A program made the translations under genes and the position numbers. From Nitrospira sp. CG24C (lineage in GTDB: Bacteria > Nitrospirota > Nitrospiria > Nitrospirales > Nitrospiraceae): 64,000 nt of DNA. The notes under the pieces were generated by a model that had not been told where the DNA came from, made no database searches, and saw only the letters and a list, made by a program, of their open reading frames with translations. Location: NCBI GenBank assembly GCA_002869885.2, contig NEWR02000009.1:473707-537706 (forward strand), in the 5' to 3' direction. Positions 53,571 to 61,475 of this stretch are shown in pieces (the stretch's first letter is position 1; each line of letters opens with the position of its first letter).

Positions 53571-53643
53571 GGCAGGAGCGGAGGTCACCGGAGGCACGGG
53601 GATCTCAGAATCCTTGGGACACAGAGCCGAGACCCACGGATTC
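53571..53643. repeat. single arm of the 51957 element plus a short hairpin
   Basis: 53571-53595 is identical over 25 bases to 51992-52016. Downstream, 53608-53618 and 53633-53643 pair (10 of 11). It lies between the convergent PilZ and SUMF1-like genes. Confidence 0.65.
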
Positions 53644-53654
53644 AAGAGCCAAGA

Positions 53655-54442
53655 CTACGGAGTTTTTGCGCATCGAAACCCGTTATTGTGGCTCGGATGA
53701 TGCTCCGGTGAGGTGTAGTTCCGATTCGCAGAATGGAGGGACTCCGGGTTGCTGTGCCAGGAGCCGCCCTTCAAGACTTTGTAGTCGCCGTGATCCGGTC
53801 CCGTCGGGTTCTGCAACGGACTCTTCTTGTAATAGCCCCTGTCATACCAGTCGCTGACCCATTCCCAGGCATTCCCGGCCATATCATAGATGCCGTAGGG
53901 ACTCTTGCCATCTTCCAATGTCCCCACCGGCAGCAATGTCGCATCCTTGTCCCACTTCTTTTTCCCATAGTTCGCCCGTTGCGGTGTGGGCATATCATCA
54001 CCCCACGGAAACTTCCGCCCATCCGTCCCCCTCGCCGCTTTTTCCCATTCCGCTTCGGTCGGGAGCCGCTTCTCCGCCCAGGTGCAATACCTGTCCGCAT
54101 CGGACCAATCCATCATCACGACCGGATGCTTCAGATGGGTCGGCTGATTCAATATCTTCCATTCTGGCGGCGCTTTCCGCTTCGTCGCTTCCAGGAACAT
54201 CGCGTACTGCTCCACGGTCACTTCGTGCTTGTCCAGGTAATAGGCATTGAGGGAGACCTGATGCACGGGCTTTTCCGACACAGCCTCGTTGCCCCCCATC
54301 GTAAATTCCCCCGCACCAGCACCATTGGCGCCCCATCTTTGCCCGTCATCTCCTGTTGCTGCGCCTGCCCGCCACCCGGCAGCGCCACGAGACCGACTAA
54401 TGCAATGACAATCGCCCCATACTGTTTTCCGTGCCTTGTCAT
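53655..54442 (-). pseudogene. SUMF1/FGE-like secreted protein, frameshifted
   Basis: The reading frame starts at 54442 (GGAGGAGGGGG just upstream) with a signal peptide ending near GGGQAQQQ. It then loses phase in a run of five C (54308-54312, five G on the coding strand). Adding one base restores the family sequence MVLVRGEFTMGGNE, after which the remaining frame runs to 53655. The domain is the formylglycine-generating-enzyme fold (DKHEVTVEQYAMFLEA, RLPTEAEWEKAARG, DMAGNAWEWVSDWY). The catalytic Cys pair of true FGE is missing (GGSWHSNPESLHSANR), so it belongs to the non-catalytic branch. The frameshift could be a sequencing error. Confidence 0.8.
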
Positions 54443-54603
54443 GATGCCCCCTCCTCCTTATACAATCATGCCAACCCGCGTGGCTGTACCATTATTTGCG
54501 TATTCTATCTGCATCCCTCGCGGCCAAGTTCAAAGAGGGAATCCTTACGGCGATGACGTCTAACTTGCCATCCCAATAGAAACCGCCTACTCTTGAAACA
54601 ATC

Positions 54604-54785
54604 TAACCCGCATTATTCATGAAGCTTCTGCTACAAGCGCGGATACGCGGCTACGACGGGCAGTCTCGCCGTTCAGCCCTTCGACATACTGCACGAGTAT
54701 GCCTCAGGGTTTCACGGCTCCGGGTGCCCGTCTCGCTTCGCGCCTGCACGCTTTCGCGACGAACCTTCATGAATAGTGCGGGCTA
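54604..54785. repeat. 182-bp TIR element, copy 2
   Basis: The terminal inverted repeats 54604-54624 and 54765-54785 match at 19 of 21 positions. A central hairpin CATACT...AGTATG lies at 54685-54701. It aligns end to end with 22172-22375 in reverse orientation. Its right end stops about six bases before the next gene's ribosome site, so it could affect that gene. Confidence 0.85.
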
Positions 54786-54796
54786 AGGAGTGCGGA

Positions 54797-55582
54797 ATGA
54801 ACGTGTATGGGAAATGGGTTCTTAAATCAGTCCCCTGTTTTGGGCTTGGGTTGCTCATGTTACTTTCGACAGTCACCCCTCGGCAAGCCAGATCGAATGT
54901 GGAGGCCTGGTTCCTCTATTTCGGCATCGAGAATATCCCACCATGGCTCGCCGACGAATACACAGATACATGGGTATTTTGGATCGGGTCTGTGGGCTTC
55001 TGTCTATGGGCGACTCAGTTATACTTTCGACAAAGTTTAAGGATCGGAAAATTGTCCGTGATGATTTGTGAAGGAGAACCCTGGGTGCAGGCAGATTCAT
55101 ACGTTGATCGGTCGCAGGCAGCACCCACCAGCGGAAGGCTCTATACCTATCGCATCGCATTGATCAACAGCGCTGACGTTACCTTTAGGAATGTAGAAGT
55201 GAAACTGACGTCTTTGGAGAAGAGGCCGCAAAATTTCCATGCCATTGGCAGTCATCTTAAACTGAGGCATGACCAGGTTGGATCAACGAACTTTAATGTT
55301 CATCCCTCGAAAAACCCCCAGTTTCTGGATGCCATGTTTGTCGATGTCTTCAACTTCTTTTTAGGCGATGACGGATCTTCATTCCTTCGTGTCACGTCGC
55401 TGCCGGAGGATATGAATCGTCCAATTCCTGTAGATAAATATGAAGTGAAAATCATGGCGACCAGCGAACGTGGCGAAATGACCATCGCGGAACTGGCATT
55501 CATTCCGCGTCCCGATCAAATCCCGGAGTTCCGATTACTCACCGTGCAATCATTTCCCGGCGCGACAGGCGCTTCGAGCTAA
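54797..55582 (+). CDS. uncharacterised membrane protein
   Basis: A 261-residue protein with two N-terminal helices (about residues 8-25 and 52-72). The rest is a soluble beta-rich domain containing YRIALINSADVTFRNVEVKL, reminiscent of Ig-like folds, without catalytic motifs. I do not recognise a family. AAGGAG lies six bases before the ATG at 54797. The TIR element directly upstream leaves almost no room for a separate promoter, so transcription may start inside the element. Confidence 0.6.
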   Translation: MNVYGKWVLKSVPCFGLGLLMLLSTVTPRQARSNVEAWFLYFGIENIPPWLADEYTDTWVFWIGSVGFCLWATQLYFRQSLRIGKLSVMICEGEPWVQADSYVDRSQAAPTSGRLYTYRIALINSADVTFRNVEVKLTSLEKRPQNFHAIGSHLKLRHDQVGSTNFNVHPSKNPQFLDAMFVDVFNFFLGDDGSSFLRVTSLPEDMNRPIPVDKYEVKIMATSERGEMTIAELAFIPRPDQIPEFRLLTVQSFPGATGASS

Positions 55583-55599
55583 ACAGGGTGCCGGGTGCG

Positions 55600-56343
55600 C
55601 TACCGTTTCGTTCGCGCTTGCTTCACAAGGGCCTTGAGGCCCGTCAGTTCTAGCGCGCCTGGATACACTTCGCTGCCGACGACAAACCCCGGCGTTCCGG
55701 AAATACCGAGAAGTTTGGCCAGCGCGTGATTACGATCGATCGCGGCCTGCCACTCCGGCGCATGCAGGTCCGACTCGAGTTTCTTGACGTCCAGCCCAAC
55801 TCGTTGCGCGATGGCGAGAACTTCTTCCTGGGTCAACTCACTTTCCGATGCCAGCATCGCCTCGTGAAACGCCTGATGTTTGCCTTGCTCCTTGGCGGCT
55901 AACGCGGCACGGGCTCCGAAGACCGATACCTCTCCCAAAATGGGAAAATCTTTGTACACTACCCGCACGCCTGGTTCGTCCTTTTGCAATTGGGTCACGG
56001 CACTCGCAACCCGCTTGCAATATCCACAGCGATAGTCGAAAAACTCGATGACGGTCACATCTCCGTTCACATTGCCGCTGACGGGAGAAGCAGGGTCTCG
56101 CAGCAACTCCTCTTGGTGTGTCGCAATGGCCTGCCTGATCCGTAATTTTTCACCCCTCTGCCGCTTGACCTCAAGGGACTGTATGGCTTGCTCAATGACC
56201 TCAGGGTGCGACCGAATATACTGCTCAATGGCCTGGTCCAATGCAGGCTGTGCGGGAACCGATGGAGACTCAGCCCACGCTGGCAGAGTCTGACCAGCAG
56301 CAAGGACGGTCACCGTGATAAGGAGGACGTCACGAAATCTCAT
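55600..56343 (-). CDS. DsbA-like periplasmic thiol oxidoreductase
   Basis: A 247-residue protein with a signal peptide, a helical N-terminal segment (IEQYIRSHPEVIEQAIQSL) like those of the ScsC/Com1 group, and a DsbA-type thioredoxin fold. The active site is FFDYRCGYCKR and the cis-Pro is in GISGTPGFVVG. The CGYC pair is typical of oxidases or isomerases. It may support cytochrome folding together with CcdA and TlpA, but no operon partner confirms this. Confidence 0.88.
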   Translation of the reverse strand: MRFRDVLLITVTVLAAGQTLPAWAESPSVPAQPALDQAIEQYIRSHPEVIEQAIQSLEVKRQRGEKLRIRQAIATHQEELLRDPASPVSGNVNGDVTVIEFFDYRCGYCKRVASAVTQLQKDEPGVRVVYKDFPILGEVSVFGARAALAAKEQGKHQAFHEAMLASESELTQEEVLAIAQRVGLDVKKLESDLHAPEWQAAIDRNHALAKLLGISGTPGFVVGSEVYPGALELTGLKALVKQARTKR

Positions 56344-56581
56344 ATGTATTCCCCTTGTTCAAAAACCGGGAGAGTATCCTAAGCGATTTTGCGCCAGTAG
56401 AACGCAAGATTTCATCTGACAGCCTGCGAAGCCTCACCAGGCTTACGCCGCTCCGTATCCTCTATCAAACAATCATTATTTTCCAGAAAATATCGTCCCA
56501 CTGTGGAGAGAGAATTGGCATAGGCTGTTCACCATACGCTCTCTATCGGACCGCTCTGTGCTCGTGAGGCCTATTATGCCG

Positions 56582-56608
56582 ATTGCCAGGCAAAGAATGC
56601 CTGGCAAT
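56582..56608. repeat. perfect 11-bp stem hairpin
   Basis: 56582-56592 pairs with 56598-56608 around AAGAA. No T run follows, so terminator function is unsure. Confidence 0.6.
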
Positions 56609-56756
56609 TGGTGATCAGACTCCAAGGAAATTGCAGATCATGGGATTTCCATGAGCTTTTGGCTCTCTTGTGCAAGGCACGGAAGTTGAGAAGGCTTTCA
56701 GGGGTTGGGCTTCTTGCGCAACAAGGATTCATCTCTGCTTGAACCCAAGGCCGTAG

Positions 56757-56858
56757 GAACGGGATAAGGGGGACAACGGGGTAGAGGGGTACGGAAAAAA
56801 TGTCTGCGACTTCTATTTCGCTACCCCGACTACCCCTGTATCCCGCTACCCCCGCATC
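56757..56858. repeat. GGGGTAGAG inverted-word element (class G)
   Basis: A left arm of GGGATAAGGGGGACAACGGG words faces a right arm of CTACCCCGACTACCCC words. It is the only other structure seen in the 584-base gap before the ZorA-like gene. Confidence 0.75.
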
Positions 56859-56927
56859 CGTGCTTTGGGAGATAATGCATAGCCTTCAGCCTAAACACCT
56901 GTGTAGTCACCATATACTGAGGATACG

Positions 56928-58157
56928 ATGACCGGCATATCCAGCCTGTGGGAATTCTTGAGCCGTGATGCAGCATTTTTCGGAGGGCCCGAAAGCCCGA
57001 TGTTGAGCTGGATCGGATCTTTCGGAATCGTGCTCTTTTTCCTCTGGCACATCATACGGTTGAGGATGGATGTGTCCGGTGCGCAACGGCCTTTCAATCG
57101 CGTACGCCAAATGCTGATCGCCCTCGCGGACGAGCGCGGCGACGTCGATCGTGAGCGATTCACGAATCATGCGCTGGTAGGCTTCGCGCCTCCGGCTGAC
57201 CAGGCCACATCCGCCCCCACGCGTATCGACTGCGATGATCTACAGGCCGTTGAAACGGCCATGCAGAAAGAACCCATGTTTCGGCAGCCCTGGGCGCAAT
57301 TCCGCAAGACTCTGATCCTGGAACATGTCCCATGGTTCGTGGAACCGCGCATTTTCAGCACGCGGCGCGCGGAGGAAATCTTTACGCAGGATACGCTCCT
57401 GAGCCATCGCGTGAACCTGGCCTTCTACAGCCAACTGCCTTCCCTGGTGACCGGCATCGGGCTGCTGCTGACCTTCCTGGCCTTATTTATCGGCCTCAGT
57501 AAACTCCACGCGGACGGACATGACATTGCCGGGATTCAGGGGCTCATCAACGGGCTTGCCGGAAAATTTCTGACGTCAATCGTCGGGCTGATTGCCGCCA
57601 ACCTGTTCACCCTCATCGAAAAACCGATGGTCTTTCAGCTCATGAACGAGCACCACTCGTTCCTCAGCCTCATCGACAAACTCTTCCCCCGAAAAACCAT
57701 GGAACAGATGCTGGAGCAACTCACGCCGATGCACCGCGCACACGGCGGAGCCAGACAGACTTCCGGCGGAGGACTGATGGAACGGATCGGAGGAACGGGG
57801 ACAGACAGCCTGTCGGCGCCCATTGCCGAGCTGACCGAAGCGGTTCGATCCTTAACAAAATTGAAACAAGGCGAGCAGGCAACGGTACAACGTACGGCGG
57901 CTGAACTGCCACGAGTCATCCGTGAAGAATTCACAGCTCCGATGAGAGAACTCAATGACTCGATTCATGAACTTACCGCGTCGCTCAAAGATATGCACAG
58001 AGATCGGACGCAGACGACAGCGACGCTTGAGGACCTCATCGACCGCCTGACGGACAGGCTCGCTGAACAGCGAACATCGTCAGGCCTCTCTCGCACAGAG
58101 GGGCGCCGCTTTTGGCCAAAACGGTCGCTGGTGTCCTCGCAACGGCCTACCGCATGA
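56928..58157 (+). CDS. MotA/TolQ/ExbB-family protein, ZorA-like
   Basis: A 409-residue stator-type channel subunit. It has helices at about residues 27-44, 171-190 (LPSLVTGIGLLLTFLALFIG) and 213-231 (KFLTSIVGLIAANLFTLIE), a cytoplasmic loop of about 120 residues between the first two, and a 175-residue helical tail. The second and third helices closely resemble ZorA of Zorya anti-phage systems. It overlaps the ZorB-like gene as ATGA, as expected for a stator pair. zorC, zorD or zorE are not found next to it. It could also be a dedicated envelope motor of other purpose. Confidence 0.8.
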   Translation: MTGISSLWEFLSRDAAFFGGPESPMLSWIGSFGIVLFFLWHIIRLRMDVSGAQRPFNRVRQMLIALADERGDVDRERFTNHALVGFAPPADQATSAPTRIDCDDLQAVETAMQKEPMFRQPWAQFRKTLILEHVPWFVEPRIFSTRRAEEIFTQDTLLSHRVNLAFYSQLPSLVTGIGLLLTFLALFIGLSKLHADGHDIAGIQGLINGLAGKFLTSIVGLIAANLFTLIEKPMVFQLMNEHHSFLSLIDKLFPRKTMEQMLEQLTPMHRAHGGARQTSGGGLMERIGGTGTDSLSAPIAELTEAVRSLTKLKQGEQATVQRTAAELPRVIREEFTAPMRELNDSIHELTASLKDMHRDRTQTTATLEDLIDRLTDRLAEQRTSSGLSRTEGRRFWPKRSLVSSQRPTA

Positions 58158-58837
58158 ACCACGTCACAACACAAGGCGCAGGCGCCTCCCACACGACAAT
58201 CGGCATCACCGATCTCATGACATCGCTCGCCATCGTATTCATCTTGCTCTTCGTGGTGCAGCTCACCAAAACCTCCTCCGCAGCACAGTCTGAACTGCAA
58301 GAAAACAAAGAGGACGTGCAGGTGGTGTTGCGTGACCACATTCAACGCCTGGGCCTCTCCCTCGATGCCGATCCTCGCGACCCGCTCGCGCTCATGATCG
58401 TGGTCCCGGAAAACCTCCTCACATTCGAGTTGGGGAAAAGCACGCTATCGCCTACTGCGGATCAATTTCTTGTAGAAGCGTTGCCCTTCTATGTGGGGGC
58501 CTTGTGCGGACCGTTGCGCGACAAGATCGACTCCCTTGCCATCGAAGGGCACACCGACGATCACGGCAGCGATGCGTTCAATTTGAAATTGAGTCAGGAA
58601 CGGTCGCTTGCAGTGATGGTGAAGGGCCTGGAGGTCATTCAAGCCATAGAACCGGCCTCGTACCAATGTTTCCAAGAAATCACCTCAGCGTCCGGCCGCG
58701 GCAGACAAGACTTGATCTATGACTCACTTGCCGTGGTAAACCGCGAAAAAAGCCGCCGGGTAATCTTCAAAATTCGCCTTCGCTCTGCCGAACAACGGCA
58801 GCTGGTCGGACGGACGCGAGAAGTAGGAGCATCCTGA
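58154..58837 (+). CDS. MotB/OmpA-family protein, ZorB-like
   Basis: A 227-residue protein with one helix (GITDLMTSLAIVFILLFVV) carrying the ion-binding Asp at about residue 20, as in MotB and ZorB, and a C-terminal OmpA-like peptidoglycan-binding domain (IEGHTDDHGSDAFNLKLSQE, then SASGRGR). The LTFELGKSTLSP segment before the OmpA fold resembles ZorB. I chose the ATG at 58154 because it overlaps the upstream stop. Together the two genes should make an ion-driven stator complex spanning membrane and cell wall. Confidence 0.82.
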   Translation: MNHVTTQGAGASHTTIGITDLMTSLAIVFILLFVVQLTKTSSAAQSELQENKEDVQVVLRDHIQRLGLSLDADPRDPLALMIVVPENLLTFELGKSTLSPTADQFLVEALPFYVGALCGPLRDKIDSLAIEGHTDDHGSDAFNLKLSQERSLAVMVKGLEVIQAIEPASYQCFQEITSASGRGRQDLIYDSLAVVNREKSRRVIFKIRLRSAEQRQLVGRTREVGAS

Positions 58838-58847
58838 TTTTCCAGTC

Positions 58848-58862
58848 CACGACTCAGTCGTG
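58848..58862. repeat. 15-bp palindrome before the dioxygenase gene
   Basis: CACGACTCAGTCGTG is perfect with 7-bp arms. It is a possible operator or small hairpin in the 83-base gap. Confidence 0.4.
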
Positions 58863-58920
58863 ACTCACTCGATGTGTGGTAGAGTGATGGCGCTGAGGTT
58901 GTGCGTACCTGAGGCTCCTA

Positions 58921-60123
58921 ATGAGACCATCGAACTTCGGTCCTCTGGATCTCTCCGATTACGAGATCTCTCCTGAACATGGGTTTCTTCCACAAGACCC
59001 ACTCGGCGATCCACCAGACTTCCCCACGCTCAATGAGCTTGGGCGAGAGCTCCCGAAATTGTTGAGTGCTCGGACGGTCCGACGATTCATCGATGAGCAA
59101 CGCCAGCTGCTCCCTTCCATTCCTTCCACCTGGCGCACAGAAGTCTATCGAGCCGCGATGCGTATCCTTTCGTTCGCCGGGCATGCCTACATATGGGAAG
59201 TGCCGGACCAGCCAGCGGCCAAACTGCCGCCTCAACTTGCAAAACCCTGGCATGAAATCGCCCAGCGCCTTGGCCGACCGCCGGTTCTCTCCTATGCCTC
59301 CTACGCGCTTGACAACTGGCGGAGGCTGGACAAGACAAAGCCGATTCAGCTCGACAATATTGTGCTGCTTCAAAATTTTCTCGGCGGGTTGGATGAAGAG
59401 TGGTTTGTCGTGGTCCACATCCAGATTGAGCGGGAAGCGGGACCAGGGCTGGCCGGACTCCTGCGAGCCATGAAAGGAGCAGCTGGAAACAAGGAGGAAG
59501 AGGTCTTACTGGGGCTCAAGTCGTTGGCATCGGCCCAAACGGCGATGAGGAATAGCCTACTCAGGATGAAAGAGCGTTGCGACCCCTATGTCTACTACAA
59601 CCGAGTGCGGCCCTACATCCACGGCTGGAAGAACAGTCCTAGCTTGCCGAATGGGCTCGACTACGAGGGCGTCGAATCCTATGCCGGGCAATTGCAACAG
59701 TTCCGAGGAGAAACCGGCGCGCAAAGTACGATTGTGCCTTGCCTCGACGCAGGGCTCGGAGTCGCCCATGCCCCCGATCCCTTGACCCTCTATTTACAAG
59801 AAATGCGCGACTATATGCCCCCACGTCACCGCGCATTTCTAGAGACCCTGGAGAAAGCCACTGACGATCATGGCCGTTCGTTGCTCGCCGGCTATGTTCG
59901 CGATCGAAAAGTCCGCACCCCCGATCTCTGGACTGCTTATTGCGTCTGTGTCGATCTCCTCGCCCAGTTTCGCGAGATCCACATCGGCTATGCCGACAGT
60001 TACATCCACCGCCAGCACCAGTCCCACGCGAGCAACCCCACAGCCGTGGGAACGGGCGGGACACCCTTCATGCAGTACCTCCAAAAGCACCTGGATGAAA
60101 CAAAGCAGGCGCTCATCGAATAG
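58921..60123 (+). CDS. indoleamine 2,3-dioxygenase-family haem protein
   Basis: A 400-residue protein matching the IDO family through its length. Visible landmarks are SYASYALDNWRRLDKTKP, YYNRVRPYIHGWKNSP with Arg230 in the place of human IDO1 Arg231, YLQEMRDYMPPRHRAFLE, the probable proximal haem His354 in QFREIHIGYAD, and GTGGTPFMQYL. These enzymes use haem and O2 to open the tryptophan indole ring. The distal position equivalent to Ser167 appears to be Val165 or His166, so substrate and mechanism may differ. No kynurenine formamidase or kynureninase is adjacent. It lies 83 bases after the ZorB-like gene on the same strand. Confidence 0.85.
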   Translation: MRPSNFGPLDLSDYEISPEHGFLPQDPLGDPPDFPTLNELGRELPKLLSARTVRRFIDEQRQLLPSIPSTWRTEVYRAAMRILSFAGHAYIWEVPDQPAAKLPPQLAKPWHEIAQRLGRPPVLSYASYALDNWRRLDKTKPIQLDNIVLLQNFLGGLDEEWFVVVHIQIEREAGPGLAGLLRAMKGAAGNKEEEVLLGLKSLASAQTAMRNSLLRMKERCDPYVYYNRVRPYIHGWKNSPSLPNGLDYEGVESYAGQLQQFRGETGAQSTIVPCLDAGLGVAHAPDPLTLYLQEMRDYMPPRHRAFLETLEKATDDHGRSLLAGYVRDRKVRTPDLWTAYCVCVDLLAQFREIHIGYADSYIHRQHQSHASNPTAVGTGGTPFMQYLQKHLDETKQALIE

Positions 60124-60201
60124 CGCAGCACCACCAGGTCAGTCGTTGACTAAGTTTCCCCAGCGGCGTATCGTTTCCCCCAACTCAAAAAGGAGGCCAC
60201 A

Positions 60202-60327
60202 ATGGCGATCATGTGTTCCCTGGCGGTCTGCAAGGCACAGGCGGGAATGTGCGGGCATGAAAAGGCGATGCTGAGCATCGCCCTGCTGGCAGCTTTCGGC
60301 GTTGGCGCCTACGTCCTGATCGGCTGA
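60202..60327 (+). CDS. 41-residue Cys-containing membrane peptide
   Basis: The product starts MAIMCSLAVCKAQAGMCGHE and ends with a hydrophobic helix (AMLSIALLAAFGVGAYVLIG). Three Cys and one His precede the helix, spaced so that they could bind a metal or cluster. AAGGAGG lies eight bases before the ATG, a strong site that supports a real gene. It sits between the dioxygenase and the ferritin-like/VIT gene on the same strand. I do not recognise it. Its place suggests a link to haem or iron handling. Confidence 0.6.
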   Translation: MAIMCSLAVCKAQAGMCGHEKAMLSIALLAAFGVGAYVLIG

Positions 60328-60407
60328 CCGGAACCTTAGCCGAGCCCCTTCACCTTTCCCACCCAGAACCAAGGTGATGGTCTGCGCTGTCTCCGCTAAT
60401 CTTGAAT

Positions 60408-61373
60408 ATGGTCTCAACTTCGACTGCCCATGACCCGAAGCTTGCACGACAACTCGTGCTCGACGAGCTGTTCGATCTATCACTCTACAAAGCGCTCCGC
60501 GCGGTGACACAGCCGGATGTGCACCACACGCTCGATGAACTGATCAAGGTGGAGACCGCTCACCTAGCCTTCTGGCAGAAATTCTTCGACCTCAAACTCA
60601 ACGAGTTGAACTTCGGTCGGCGACTCAAACTCTCCGTCATGATGCTGACCTGCAGGATCTTCGGCTCGATCGCCGTCCATCTGGTGCTCGAAGCCATCGA
60701 AGTCCACGGCGTGCGGAAGTATCTGGCGCTGTGGCGCGAGTATCAAGGGAAGCCTCTCGGTGAAGCCTTGCGGGGAATTTTGATGGACGAGTTCAAGCAC
60801 GAGGATGTGCTCGTCACGGAACTGACGAAGCGAAAAATTAACCCGGAAAGGATTAGAAATATCTTCCTGGGGCTCAACGACGGCTTGGTAGAGATTCTCG
60901 GCGCGGTGAGCGGCTTCTTCGGCGCGTTCGGCAGCGCCAGGCTGGTCTTGATTGCCGCCATGACGACGGCTGTGGCCGGCGCACTATCGATGGCCGCCGG
61001 TTCGTTCTTGGCATTAAACAGCGAAAAGGAAGTGAAGGCGACCGAGATTGCCAGAAAAGTCTTCTTGGGCGAAGAACCGGACGTCACGCCTATGGAAGAA
61101 TCGCCGCTGGGGTCTGCTGCAGTGGTGGGGGTTGCCTATATCACCGGCGCACTGGTGCCGGTATTACCCGTCTTGGTCGGTGCGAAGGATGCGCTCTTCT
61201 CCGTCTTCACCGCCGGCCTCATGGTCGTTCTCGTCTCAACGATTCTGTCATTTCTATCCGGCATGGACATTAAACGACGGATCGTCCTGAATCTGGTCAT
61301 TATCACGCTAGCTGTCAGTGTGAGCTACGGGATTGGTTTAGCCGCGAAAGAAGTTTGGGGAATTGCGGTTTAA
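60408..61373 (+). CDS. ferritin-like/VIT1 fusion, probable iron transporter
   Basis: A 321-residue protein. The N-terminal 140 residues resemble a rubrerythrin/ferritin-like four-helix domain, with Glu and His candidates in LDELIKVETAHLAFWQKF and MDEFKHEDVLV. The C-terminal part is a VIT1/CCC1 membrane domain of five helices (FLGLNDGLVEILGAVSGFFG). Such fusions (MbfA-like) bind iron and export it. The start is ATG at 60408. Downstream of a haem dioxygenase this points to iron balance in the locus, which is inferred. Confidence 0.85.
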   Translation: MVSTSTAHDPKLARQLVLDELFDLSLYKALRAVTQPDVHHTLDELIKVETAHLAFWQKFFDLKLNELNFGRRLKLSVMMLTCRIFGSIAVHLVLEAIEVHGVRKYLALWREYQGKPLGEALRGILMDEFKHEDVLVTELTKRKINPERIRNIFLGLNDGLVEILGAVSGFFGAFGSARLVLIAAMTTAVAGALSMAAGSFLALNSEKEVKATEIARKVFLGEEPDVTPMEESPLGSAAVVGVAYITGALVPVLPVLVGAKDALFSVFTAGLMVVLVSTILSFLSGMDIKRRIVLNLVIITLAVSVSYGIGLAAKEVWGIAV

Positions 61374-61409
61374 CAGGAGAGGCGAGCGAGATTGGCTGGA
61401 CGGGGGATA

Positions 61410-61464
61410 GTTCGAGGTCCGAAGTTCGAGGTTTTCGGAACTTCGAACCCTGAACTTCGAACTA
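61410..61464. repeat. CGAACTTC inverted-arm element (class C)
   Basis: GTTCGAGGTCCGAAGTTCG words face GAACTTCGAACCCTGAAC words. It lies between the convergent VIT-fusion and radical SAM genes and resembles 28080-28140. Confidence 0.8.
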
Positions 61465-61475
61465 AGGTCTTTGGC

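Noticed and set aside
56913-56918. TATACT as -10 box for the ZorA-like gene
   Set aside because: It is only nine bases before the ATG and overlaps the ribosome-site position.
56928-60123. Complete Zorya defence system
   Set aside because: Only ZorA- and ZorB-like genes are present; no ZorC, ZorD helicase or ZorE nuclease follows, and the next gene is IDO-like.
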